From Candidatus Gastranaerophilales bacterium (GTDB lineage: Bacteria > Cyanobacteriota > Vampirovibrionia > Gastranaerophilales > Gastranaerophilaceae): a stretch of DNA of 36,412 nucleotides. The position numbers were made by a program, and so were the translations under genes. Below are positions 24,024 through 32,676 of this stretch, one piece after another (the first letter of the stretch is position 1; every line of letters begins with the position of its first letter). The stretch is taken from assembly GCA_910587245.1 (NCBI GenBank), contig CAJULX010000018.1, forward strand, positions 1-36,412, in the 5' to 3' direction. Below the pieces are notes generated by a model. The model had not been told where the DNA came from and searched no databases. It saw only the letters and a list, made by a program, of their open reading frames with translations.

Positions 24024-25322
24024 TTATTTAATTTCATCAATTAATGAAATAATTTCTTTGATTGGCATTAATCTTGAATCAACTTCTTTAGCTCTGTGAT
24101 ATTTTAAAATATCTTTTGCGACCTCTTCCATTGCAGGAAAAGCGGCTCTTGTTAATTGATTTGCATAGATTACAATGTTAATTCCATGGGCTATCAATTC
24201 GTCTTCTGTTATGGAATTAAAAGAAGACGGAACAACAACGACAGGAGTGGTTTTATTGGTTTTTCTGAATAAATCACAGAACTCCAGAATTTCTGTCGGT
24301 TCTTTTTTTCTTGAATGTATCATAATACCATCAGCACCGGCTTCAACAAAAGAAAGTGCCCTTTTGAGCGCATCTTCCATGCCTTGCTCAAGTATTAAAG
24401 ATTCAATTCTTGCTATAATCATAAAATCATCAGTCAATTGAGCGTTTTTCCCTGCGGAAATCTTCTTGCAGAAATGTTCAATGCTGTCTTGGGTCTGCTT
24501 GACTTCGGTTCCGAATAAAGAATTTTTCTTTAACCCGACCTTGTCTTCAATTATTACCGCAGAAACACCCATTCTTTCCAAGGTTCTTACCGTGTAGACA
24601 AAGTGTTCAATAAGACCTCCCGTGTCACCGTCAAAGATTATAGGCTTTGTGGTAACTTCCGCAACATCAGAAATTGTTCTAAATCTGGATGTCATATCAA
24701 CAAGTTCAATATCAGGCTTGCCCTTTGCTGTAGAATCGCACAATGAAGATATCCACATAGCATCAAATTGATCAAGTGTACCGTTGCATTCAACAATTGT
24801 TTTTTCGGCAATTAAGCCGGTTAAGCCGCTGTGAACTTCAATTGTTTTTACAATATCTCTTAAGTTGATTAATTCTTTCAATCTTTTTCTTCTGTATTCC
24901 GGCATGGAGCGTTTTAGATTATATTTTGCATCTATCATAGATACATGTTCATTTTTTGTATAAGGTACATCAATGACTTTGCCACCTGTTTTTGCCATTA
25001 AAGAAACCGCATTATCCCTAATGGCTTTCATAGGTCCGACTTTCCAATTATCACCATGGATAATATAATCGGGTTTAATTTCTTCAACAATTTTGTCATA
25101 CATAACATCTTGTTGAATAACAACTTCCGAAACACCCTTAATGCTTTTTATAAGCTGAAAACGTTCTTTAAAAGACACAGTCGGGAATTTATTATAGCTT
25201 ATCATAGCTTTGTCGCTCAAAACCCCCACTATAACTTCGCCATATTTTTGAGCCTCTCTTATTATATTAAGATGCCCGTCATGTATAAAATCAGTACAAA
25301 AACAAGTGTAAATCTTTTTCAT
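24024..25322 (-). CDS. bifunctional cytidylyltransferase-phosphoenolpyruvate mutase
   Basis: 432 residues, two domains. About 1-135 is a CTP-transferase of the HxGH superfamily: HDGH (14-17), VVGVLSDK-like IVGVLSDKAM and YIIHGDNWK. About 155-430 is PEP mutase: GTLDQFDAMWISSL, IIFDGDTGG (228-236) and the diagnostic EDKVGLKKNS (259-268, EDKxxxxxNS), then SRKKEP. PepM forms the C-P bond, converting PEP to phosphonopyruvate. The same fusion order occurs in Fom1 of fosfomycin synthesis, whose N-domain activates 2-hydroxyethylphosphonate with CMP. Ppd lies directly downstream. Confidence 0.94.
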   Translation of the reverse strand: MKKIYTCFCTDFIHDGHLNIIREAQKYGEVIVGVLSDKAMISYNKFPTVSFKERFQLIKSIKGVSEVVIQQDVMYDKIVEEIKPDYIIHGDNWKVGPMKAIRDNAVSLMAKTGGKVIDVPYTKNEHVSMIDAKYNLKRSMPEYRRKRLKELINLRDIVKTIEVHSGLTGLIAEKTIVECNGTLDQFDAMWISSLCDSTAKGKPDIELVDMTSRFRTISDVAEVTTKPIIFDGDTGGLIEHFVYTVRTLERMGVSAVIIEDKVGLKKNSLFGTEVKQTQDSIEHFCKKISAGKNAQLTDDFMIIARIESLILEQGMEDALKRALSFVEAGADGIMIHSRKKEPTEILEFCDLFRKTNKTTPVVVVPSSFNSITEDELIAHGINIVIYANQLTRAAFPAMEEVAKDILKYHRAKEVDSRLMPIKEIISLIDEIK

Positions 25323-25331
25323 AAAAATTCC

Positions 25332-27101
25332 CTATACCCTTATCTTCTTTTCAAACTGCATTTCATAAAGTTTTTTATATGCCCCGTTTTTGTTTTTTAA
25401 CAGTTGTTCATGAGTTCCGCTTTCTGCTATTTTGCCTTGGTTAACGACGATAATCTTGTTCGCATTTTGTATTGTTGAAAGACGATGAGCAATAACAAAA
25501 ACTGTTTTATCTTTCATTAAGTTATCAATTGCCTTTTGAACAATTGCTTCTGATTGATTATCTAACGCTGAGGTTGCTTCATCAAGTATTACAATCGGTG
25601 CATTTTTAATAAAAGCACGCGCGATAGCAATTCTTTGTTTTTGACCGCCGGATAATAAAACGCCTCGCTCTCCGATATATGTTTCAAGCCCGTTTTCTAA
25701 AGACGAAATAAAATCGCTCAAACAAGCATTATTAATAGCATTGTTCAATTCTTCCTCGGTTGCTTGTGGTTTTCCCATTAAAATATTTTCTTTGATTGTT
25801 CCTGCAAATAAGAAATTATCCTGTAAAACAATCGAAACATTTTCTCTTAAAGAGCATATTTTGTAATCTGCGATGTTTATTCCGTCAATTTTTATCTCGC
25901 CTTTTTCAATTTTATAAAAACGGGGTATTAAATTAACAATCGTGGATTTTCCGCCACCAGAGTTTCCGACAAGTGCAATTGTTTCGCCCTTGCTTGCGCT
26001 AAAGCTGATATTTTTAAGAACGGGAACATTCTTTTTATATTCAAAATAGACATTTTCAAATGTAATATTATCCTTTATTCCCCCGAAAACCGTTGCATTT
26101 GGCTTATCAATAATATGAGGCTTGGCTTCAAGGTTTTTCATAACACGCTCTAGCGCTAATAATGATGTTTGCATACTCTTAACATTTCCGCCAAGCCCCT
26201 TTATAGGAGTGTAAAGCATAATCAAGGCTGTAATAAAAGAAACAAAATTGCCGCTTGAAATTGTCTCTGTTTGAATCAGATAACTCCCATATCCTATCGC
26301 AAGTCCAATCCCTACAGACACGATAACATGCATCAAGGGGGATATAGATCCTGTTTTTTGAGTAATTTTTATTCTTAATTTGAATAAATTATCGAGCTGT
26401 TTTGCAAATTTATTATTCTGAATATTATATAAATCGTATGCTTTTATAACTTTGCTGCCATTATAAGCTTCGTTATAAGATGTTATTATGACTGCATTCT
26501 CGGATTCTGATTTATTTGTAACTGATTTTATTCTTGATTTTACTTTACTTAAAGGAATAACAGCCAAAAGCAGCATGGTTATTGCAATTATTGAAAGCTG
26601 CCAGGAATTGTAAATTAAAACCCCCATTAAAGAAATGGAAGAAAAAACTCTCGACACCATCATCTTAACGCTTCCAAGCAGTCCGTTGCATGCAAGGTCG
26701 GCATCGTTATTAAATCTCTTTAGGGAATCTCCGGAGGTTGTTGTGTCGTAATAAACGGAACTTTTGTGCATCAATTTGTCATAAAGGGCTTTTTTTAAAT
26801 CATTGGTAACTTTCATCGTCACCCAATCATTTGTATATGTGGAAGCGTAGTTTAATAAGCCCTGAGTTGATGTAAAAGCAATTATTAAAAAAGGAATATA
26901 CCAAGGCGATTGAGCAGTCTTCTCAACCATTACTATATCCATATAAGGTTTTAAGGATAAAGCAATAACCGCATCAAGACACCCTATCGGAATCGCAAGT
27001 CCAAGGGCAAGAAGTGCCCGGGCGCAGTATGGCCTTACAAAGGGCAAAATTTTTCTATAAGTATTTATTGTTTCATTATTTTTTATAAAATTCATAATCA
27101 T
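25332..27101 (-). CDS. MsbA-like ABC exporter (membrane and ATPase domains fused)
   Basis: 589 residues. Six membrane helices in an ABC-exporter fold (about 20-310), then an ATPase domain: Walker A GNSGGGKST (379-387), Q-loop VLQDNF, signature LSGGQ (483-487), Walker B VILDEA (504-509) and switch His539. Closest in style to MsbA-like lipid/lipid-linked oligosaccharide flippases, acting as a homodimer. Within this operon it probably exports the phosphonate/ribitol-bearing glycan or lipid. Start overlaps the preceding LicD stop (TAATG). Confidence 0.93.
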   Translation of the reverse strand: MIMNFIKNNETINTYRKILPFVRPYCARALLALGLAIPIGCLDAVIALSLKPYMDIVMVEKTAQSPWYIPFLIIAFTSTQGLLNYASTYTNDWVTMKVTNDLKKALYDKLMHKSSVYYDTTTSGDSLKRFNNDADLACNGLLGSVKMMVSRVFSSISLMGVLIYNSWQLSIIAITMLLLAVIPLSKVKSRIKSVTNKSESENAVIITSYNEAYNGSKVIKAYDLYNIQNNKFAKQLDNLFKLRIKITQKTGSISPLMHVIVSVGIGLAIGYGSYLIQTETISSGNFVSFITALIMLYTPIKGLGGNVKSMQTSLLALERVMKNLEAKPHIIDKPNATVFGGIKDNITFENVYFEYKKNVPVLKNISFSASKGETIALVGNSGGGKSTIVNLIPRFYKIEKGEIKIDGINIADYKICSLRENVSIVLQDNFLFAGTIKENILMGKPQATEEELNNAINNACLSDFISSLENGLETYIGERGVLLSGGQKQRIAIARAFIKNAPIVILDEATSALDNQSEAIVQKAIDNLMKDKTVFVIAHRLSTIQNANKIIVVNQGKIAESGTHEQLLKNKNGAYKKLYEMQFEKKIRV

Positions 27102-28159
27102 TAAATATTTTCCGCCAATTCTTCAAATCCTATATAATATTTTCTGTTTCTGCTTTTAAGAAATTTTGAATATATGCTGATATATATAGCAAAATCAATA
27201 TTTTCAGGCATGCGCATATAATCCCCGTAAAAATCTTTCAAATATTTGTCAACATCATTCATCGTGTAAAATTCAAAGCCTTCAAATTTGATTCTTTTGT
27301 AAGGATAAATATCGGATAAGGGCAGAAAAGAAACCTTGCCTCTGTAAACAAATGCTTCATTGTTCCAACCGTAGGCTGTCAGATGGCTTTTTTGAAAATA
27401 AATATCACCTCTTTTTGTTTCTTTTTTGGCCAAATTAAAATATTTATTCCAGTTTTTAACTGTTTTTACTTTTTCTACCGACTCTTTAGCGTATCGAACA
27501 TAATTTTTCTTTGATATTTGCGGATTTAGATAATATCTTGGGAAAAAATCTAATGTCATGCAATCTTCAAGAGAAGTTCCAATATATGCGCTCATGCAGG
27601 AAGGTTTTTGAGAAAAAATTATTTGATTTGGATGTACTTTTAGCGCATAATCAATAATTGCTCTTTGTTCGTTAAAGTTTTTGCAAAAATTCATATCAAT
27701 AAGCAAAAAATTGTTCTTAGCATATTCTTTTAATTTTTCATATTCATCAATCATTAAATCAAAATCTAAATCATCATCCCAAGGAATAAAATGACTATTG
27801 TGTCGAATGGCACCGATTAATGAACCTCCTGATAACATTGGATGAAGCCCTTCTTTTTCAAGCTTGGGGATTAAAAGTTTAGCAAAATCAACAATCTTGA
27901 GCTGAAAACTTCTCATTTTGCCATTTGCAATTGCAAGTTTTGAGGCGGAAGTGTTTTTTAAAATCGAGCCTATTTTCTTTTTTGCAAATGCAAAATAAAG
28001 TGGTTTTGTTCTGTTTTGTTTTAATTTTTGGGAAAAATCCTTACAAAGAAGGCCGCTTCTGATTAATAAATTTGCCATGTATAACGTTACAAAATAGTCG
28101 TAGTCGGTGTTTTTGCCCCTTATTGAATCTATAATGTTTTGAATTTTCTTTATTTTCAT
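27101..28159 (-). CDS. LicD family phosphotransferase
   Basis: LicD enzymes move a phospho-alcohol from a CDP/CMP donor to a sugar. Here the core is MLSGGSLIGAIRHNSHFIPWDDDLDFDLM with metal-binding DDD at about 128-130, preceded by the family pre-motif GKMRSFQL. The start is ambiguous: ATG 28159 has GAGG upstream and follows the previous stop by 4 nt, whereas ATG 28174 would overlap that gene by 11 nt and has no ribosome-binding site. The C-terminal FYTMNDVDKYLKDFYGDYMRMP is typical of the family. The donor may be CDP-ribitol or a CMP-phosphonate. Confidence 0.88.
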   Translation of the reverse strand: MKIKKIQNIIDSIRGKNTDYDYFVTLYMANLLIRSGLLCKDFSQKLKQNRTKPLYFAFAKKKIGSILKNTSASKLAIANGKMRSFQLKIVDFAKLLIPKLEKEGLHPMLSGGSLIGAIRHNSHFIPWDDDLDFDLMIDEYEKLKEYAKNNFLLIDMNFCKNFNEQRAIIDYALKVHPNQIIFSQKPSCMSAYIGTSLEDCMTLDFFPRYYLNPQISKKNYVRYAKESVEKVKTVKNWNKYFNLAKKETKRGDIYFQKSHLTAYGWNNEAFVYRGKVSFLPLSDIYPYKRIKFEGFEFYTMNDVDKYLKDFYGDYMRMPENIDFAIYISIYSKFLKSRNRKYYIGFEELAENI

Positions 28160-28163
28160 TTTT

Positions 28164-29186
28164 TTATACCTCATTTTTGCTTATATTCTTCAATTCATCC
28201 GAAATTGCTTTGAAATCAAAATCTATATCTTCATAATGATTTTGAACATGCCAAAATCCGGAATCTTTAACGGTCGGAAAGTTCATAACCGAGCCATATT
28301 TTCCGTATTCACCCGATTCAAATAAGTGTTCTAAGGGGTCATTCGGCATGGGAAGCTTAAGATTTTCGAATTCTGCGGTTTTTAAAGGGAAAATTGCAGC
28401 GTGTTCAAAAACGGCACAAAGATTTGTTGCAGTCATTGTTTCAACACATCTTACCAATTGGTTCGTTTCGGGGTTTTGCTTATAATTGCATCCGAAAACT
28501 TTGTTTTTTAATTCGTCGCATTCTTGAATAATATCAAAATGGCTTATTTTGAATTCTTCAAAAAGGTTTAACGGATATTTTTTCAAAATGGCTTTTTTAA
28601 TTTTAATCCATTTTGACAGAAATACACCCTTCTCCTCTTTGGTTTCCAATCGTTCATTTATATACTCAAAAGGAAAGATATCGATATCAATCGTTCTATA
28701 ACCTTTATAATATATTTTAATTATCTGATAGCCAAAATCAGAACCATATCTAAACTCAAGCGGCGTGTTTTCAAGTTCTTTATTTAAAATTTTGGGCAAT
28801 TTCAAATAATCTTCTTTTAACATGCAAATATCAATATCATCATCCCAAGGAATAAAGCCTTTATGGCGTATTGCTCCGATTAAAGTTCCAAAATCAAGCC
28901 AGTATACTATTTTATGTTTTTCGAATATTGAATTTGCAATTCTTAATATTTCGACTTTTGCAAGCTGAACTTCTCTTAATTTTCCTCTTGCGGGGGGAAT
29001 TTTTGTTATATCTATACTTTGCTCAATAATTTTCCTTAACAATATATTATCTTTTTTACAATTTTTAATTTCTTTTCTTAATTTTTTAATTTGGATATAC
29101 GTATTTAATTTAAACTTGAACTTTATTCCAAATATAGAATAAATTCTGTGTGTTTCTGTTTTTGTTTTATGAATTTTAAACTCCAA
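28164..29186 (-). CDS. LicD family phosphotransferase, TTG start
   Basis: 340 residues. The start is TTG 29186: a strong GGAGG lies 8 nt upstream, the codon just before it is TAG in frame, and no suitable ATG follows. LicD core WLDFGTLIGAIRHKGFIPWDDDIDICM (97-122, DDD at 115-117) after GKLREVQL. The N-terminus has the motif HRIYSIFGIKFKFKL (13-27) shared with neighbours. C-terminal LPMPNDPLEHLFESGEYGKYGSVMNFP is family-like. It belongs to a trio of LicD domains in one operon. Confidence 0.9.
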   Translation of the reverse strand: MEFKIHKTKTETHRIYSIFGIKFKFKLNTYIQIKKLRKEIKNCKKDNILLRKIIEQSIDITKIPPARGKLREVQLAKVEILRIANSIFEKHKIVYWLDFGTLIGAIRHKGFIPWDDDIDICMLKEDYLKLPKILNKELENTPLEFRYGSDFGYQIIKIYYKGYRTIDIDIFPFEYINERLETKEEKGVFLSKWIKIKKAILKKYPLNLFEEFKISHFDIIQECDELKNKVFGCNYKQNPETNQLVRCVETMTATNLCAVFEHAAIFPLKTAEFENLKLPMPNDPLEHLFESGEYGKYGSVMNFPTVKDSGFWHVQNHYEDIDFDFKAISDELKNISKNEV

Positions 29187-29221
29187 CTATTTATCCTCCA
29201 GATTTGACCAACTAAATACCC

Positions 29222-30574
29222 TTATTTGGAATCTTTCCTAACATCTATAACTTGTCCAGTTAAATTGGATAATAATGTTTTTAAGCTTGTCAGTGCGACC
29301 TTTTCGGGTTGGAGCAGGCTTTCTTCGGGTTCTTTGCCAAATGCGTTAAACCTCATTGGTGTAGCACATCTTTCAGGGTTTATTACATTCACCTTTATTT
29401 CATCATCCGCAAGCTCTTGTGCAAGTGCTTGAGCTAAATTCACAACTCCTGCTTTTGTTGAAGAATAGGTTGAATACAATGCCCTGCCTCTTGTATATGA
29501 ACTTGAAGCGTATAATTGAAGCGAACCTTTGGTTTCTTTTAAGTATGGAATGGAAGCTTTTGCAACATTAATTGCACCAATATAATTAACCATAATGTCA
29601 TTTTGTATATTTTCAATTGAACGCTCGGCAAGTTTACCCATTTTTAAAATCCCTGCTGAATTTATTACAAAATCAATTCTTTTTGTTTTTGAATAAACAT
29701 CCCTTAAAAAATTTTCAACAGAATTATAATTAACTACATCGCAGCCCGTAGATTTTGATGTGCTGAAAACTTTTGCACCATATTCTCTAGCCATATTGGC
29801 GGTGGTTAAACCTATTCCGCTTGTTCCGCCAAAAATTACAATTACTTTATCTTCAATATCTTCAATATTTTGTTCGTTTGGCTCTATTGTGCTTCTGATT
29901 TGAAATAATCTATCTGCCATAAAAATATCACTTGGGTAGGTAACTTTAATATTTTCAATATCACCTTCAACCACATAAATTTCACCAAGGTTGTATTTAA
30001 GAACCAATCCGCAGTCGTCTGTAAAATTTGTATCATTTTTTGATAATTCATGCGCTTTTTTAATAGTTGAAAGCCTGAAGCATTGAGGAGTTTGTCCTCT
30101 TTTTAGTTTTGATCTTTGGGGAATACTTTGAATTATATTATTTTCATCAACCTTGATAATTGTGTCGGCCGATGGAATTGCAACATCAACAGCATTATAT
30201 TTATCTAAAGCGCTAATGCAATTTTTGATTATTTCTTGTGTTAAAAATGGTCTTGCGCAATCGTGGATAATAACATTTGCTTTAATATCTTTAATTGAAT
30301 TAATACCTATTGATGAACTTTCTTTTCTTGTTAAGCCCCCATTTAGAAGTTTTGTAATTTTTTTATAGCTGTTTTTTAATAGGATTTCTTGTGCAAAGTT
30401 ATAATATTCGGGCGTAATAACAATTATAATTTCATCGATTTCTTGTGCTTTTTCAAAAATTTCAATAGTGTGCTCCAAAATGGTTTTACCTGCGATTTTT
30501 ACAAATTGCTTGGGTAAATCATCTCCATATCTTGTTCCGCTGCCGGATGCTAAAATAATGCCGTAATTTTTCAT
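29222..30574 (-). CDS. bifunctional ribitol-5-phosphate cytidylyltransferase / ribulose-5-phosphate reductase
   Basis: 450 residues. About 1-230 is an IspD/TarI-type CTP transferase: IILASGSGTRYGDDLPKQF, GGLTRKESSSIGI, IHDCARPF and TDDCGLV. About 240-450 is a short-chain reductase: IFGGTSGIGLTT, NSAGIL, SSSYTRGRALYSTYSSTKAG (catalytic Tyr-xxx-Lys). The same fusion occurs in Bcs1 of Haemophilus influenzae capsule clusters, which makes CDP-ribitol from ribulose 5-phosphate, CTP and NADPH. It starts at a TAATG junction with the GT2-LicD gene and supplies a likely donor for the LicD enzymes. Confidence 0.9.
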   Translation of the reverse strand: MKNYGIILASGSGTRYGDDLPKQFVKIAGKTILEHTIEIFEKAQEIDEIIIVITPEYYNFAQEILLKNSYKKITKLLNGGLTRKESSSIGINSIKDIKANVIIHDCARPFLTQEIIKNCISALDKYNAVDVAIPSADTIIKVDENNIIQSIPQRSKLKRGQTPQCFRLSTIKKAHELSKNDTNFTDDCGLVLKYNLGEIYVVEGDIENIKVTYPSDIFMADRLFQIRSTIEPNEQNIEDIEDKVIVIFGGTSGIGLTTANMAREYGAKVFSTSKSTGCDVVNYNSVENFLRDVYSKTKRIDFVINSAGILKMGKLAERSIENIQNDIMVNYIGAINVAKASIPYLKETKGSLQLYASSSYTRGRALYSTYSSTKAGVVNLAQALAQELADDEIKVNVINPERCATPMRFNAFGKEPEESLLQPEKVALTSLKTLLSNLTGQVIDVRKDSK

Positions 30575-32451
30575 TATTTATGTTCCCTGTTTATTAATTC
30601 GCCAATGATTCGTTTTTCTTCTTTGTTCAAATTTGAATACATTGAATGCCCGAAACCTATTTTTCTCGGATAATTCATATACCCCCCGTACAAGCGCTTT
30701 AAATAAGCATCCGGGTTATTTATGCAAGGGAAAATCATACCCTCGAATTCAATTGTTTTTAGCGGAAAAAGGACATCATATCTTGTAAACCAATTTTTCC
30801 AACTGTGGTTAAAATCAATTCCCCAAACAAAATCCGAATGCTCCGTGGCTGATTTTTTTAGGATATTTTTTTGCGTATTGTAAAGAATATGCCCCACGTC
30901 TTCTTTTTCAAGATTATGATATTCGCAACATTTTTTAAATTTATTTCTTATTGCTTTTATTTCTTTTGTTTTTTCTATCTGTTCCGTATCAGATAGTTTT
31001 TCACCATAGGTGTCAAAAGGAAAAATATCAACAAATAAATATGGACATTTTTTGTGTTTAATTTTTATAAAATAATGTGAGGGTGCATTTTTATTCCAAT
31101 GATAATCAGCATAAATATCAGGATTTCTTGAACTTTTTTTAAATGCTTCGATAATTTTTTCATAATCCGGGCGTGCCATTCCCGTATCAATATCATCATC
31201 CCAAGGGATATACCCCCTGTGTCTGATTGCACCTAACAACGTTCCGCCGTCAAGCCAATATTGAAGATTGTTTTGCCTGCAAACGTAATCAAGCTCTTTT
31301 AAAAGAGCAAGATTTGCAAGCTGAATGCCCCTAATTTGTCCTGTTGCTTTTGGAAGAGTAGTTATATTAATATTGTTCTTTTTATATTCAAGATACGGAG
31401 TTTTAATGCGTTTAAACCAACAATGGGGTTTTGCAATGTTTATTTTGGCTCCAAAAATTCGTATTTGTAGTCTAATCGCAGAGATACTTTTTATGCTAAG
31501 AATATTCCTTAAGACGGTAAAAATAAAATCGGGTATCGTGATTAAACCAAACAGTGAACTTTTAACTTTATACAATCCCACAAAAGTTTTTATAAAAGGA
31601 TTTCTCCAATAGCTTCTGTAGTAATTCATTCTTTCAGGAAGCTCGATACTGTGTTCGTATGCGAAGTTTTGCATTTCTTTATATACAAAAATTCTATCCT
31701 TTCCCCTTTTTTCTCTAATATCTTTAGACTTACAGGTTGAATCAGGGCGCTGCACATAATGATATGCGATATCCGGTAGGGAAATTATTCTTTTTGAAAA
31801 ATAAATTACCTTTATTGCAAAGGGAACATCTTCGTGCAAGCAATTTTCAGGGAAAAATATTTTATTTCCTTTTAAAACGGAGGTTTTATAGATTTTATTC
31901 ATACAATAAAAGAACCGGCCTTTTTTGTCTGAACAGAGCTTTATTTTTTTATTAATTTCAACAGCACGAAGCTTTTTTGCATATTTTACATTGTATTTTT
32001 TGTATTCCCCCTTGTGTTTTAAGATATTTACACAAGCAATGTCTGCATCATTTTTGCTGGCCTCTAAGTATAATTTTTCAAAAAAATCAGGGTCAATATA
32101 ATCATCGGAATCTATAAAGCCGATATATTCACCGATTGCTGCTTTAATTCCACTATTTCTTGCGGCACCTTGTTTTTGATTTTTCTGTTTAATTACTTTT
32201 ATTCTGGAATCATTGTCTGCAAAATTCTTAATAATCTTATTTGAATTATCGGTTGAACCATCGTTTACAATAATTATTTCAATTTCTTTTAATGTTTGTT
32301 GAACAACGGACATTAAACATTTGAAAAGATATTTTTCAGTATTATAAACAGGAATAATAACAGAAACTTTAGGGTTTAAAATTTCTTCTTTTACGGCATC
32401 CTGAATAATTAATTCAGAATGATCATATGCTTGTTCCAATCTTATTCCCAT
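30574..32451 (-). CDS. GT2-LicD fusion, first gene of the phosphonate/ribitol operon
   Basis: 625 residues. Residues about 28-240 are a GT2 domain: VSVIIPVYNTEKYLFKCLMSV, NDGSTDNS, DSDDY (114-118) and HEDVPFA. A linker holds RIFGAKI (331-337). Residues about 370-620 are LicD: GQIRGIQLANLALL, then GGTLLGAIRHRGYIPWDDDIDTGM with DDD at 418-420. One protein may thus add a sugar and decorate it with a phospho-alcohol or phosphonate. The ATG at 32451 has no clear Shine-Dalgarno. About 48 bp upstream begins an inverted-repeat element that may hold the operon promoter. Confidence 0.92.
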   Translation of the reverse strand: MGIRLEQAYDHSELIIQDAVKEEILNPKVSVIIPVYNTEKYLFKCLMSVVQQTLKEIEIIIVNDGSTDNSNKIIKNFADNDSRIKVIKQKNQKQGAARNSGIKAAIGEYIGFIDSDDYIDPDFFEKLYLEASKNDADIACVNILKHKGEYKKYNVKYAKKLRAVEINKKIKLCSDKKGRFFYCMNKIYKTSVLKGNKIFFPENCLHEDVPFAIKVIYFSKRIISLPDIAYHYVQRPDSTCKSKDIREKRGKDRIFVYKEMQNFAYEHSIELPERMNYYRSYWRNPFIKTFVGLYKVKSSLFGLITIPDFIFTVLRNILSIKSISAIRLQIRIFGAKINIAKPHCWFKRIKTPYLEYKKNNINITTLPKATGQIRGIQLANLALLKELDYVCRQNNLQYWLDGGTLLGAIRHRGYIPWDDDIDTGMARPDYEKIIEAFKKSSRNPDIYADYHWNKNAPSHYFIKIKHKKCPYLFVDIFPFDTYGEKLSDTEQIEKTKEIKAIRNKFKKCCEYHNLEKEDVGHILYNTQKNILKKSATEHSDFVWGIDFNHSWKNWFTRYDVLFPLKTIEFEGMIFPCINNPDAYLKRLYGGYMNYPRKIGFGHSMYSNLNKEEKRIIGELINREHK

Positions 32452-32498
32452 TGAGGTTACAACTATCTTTCTTTAATCAACCAAAATCATTACTTCAA

Positions 32499-32536
32499 TT
32501 CGAGTTCCACTGTCACTTTCTAATCATTTTGTGACA
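32499..32536 (+). repeat. left inverted repeat of putative invertible element
   Basis: A 38-nt sequence, TTCG...TAATCATTTTGTGACA, matched at 32 of 38 positions by the reverse complement of 32677-32714 without gaps. Within it CACTGTCAC (32508-32516) and GTGACAGTG (32531-32539) form a perfect 9-bp inner palindrome around 14 nt, like paired recombinase arms. Confidence 0.9.
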
Positions 32537-32551
32537 GTGAAATAAAATTAA

Positions 32552-32583
32552 ATTATATAAGGGCTTAAGCTGTATAATTTCAA
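32552..32583 (-). promoter_or_regulatory. possible operon promoter inside the repeat-bounded segment
   Basis: On the minus strand TTGAAA (32583-32578) is followed by TATATA at 18 bp or TATAAT at 20 bp (32557-32552). It points into the GT2-LicD gene, giving a leader of about 95 nt. AT-rich sequence makes this tentative. Confidence 0.35.
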
Positions 32584-32676
32584 TATAAAATGGGGGAATA
32601 TAACATTTTTTAATAAACAATAATGTCCAATTTTTATTTGTGTTATTATAAGTTTGAGCGGGTAAAAAAACTTATA

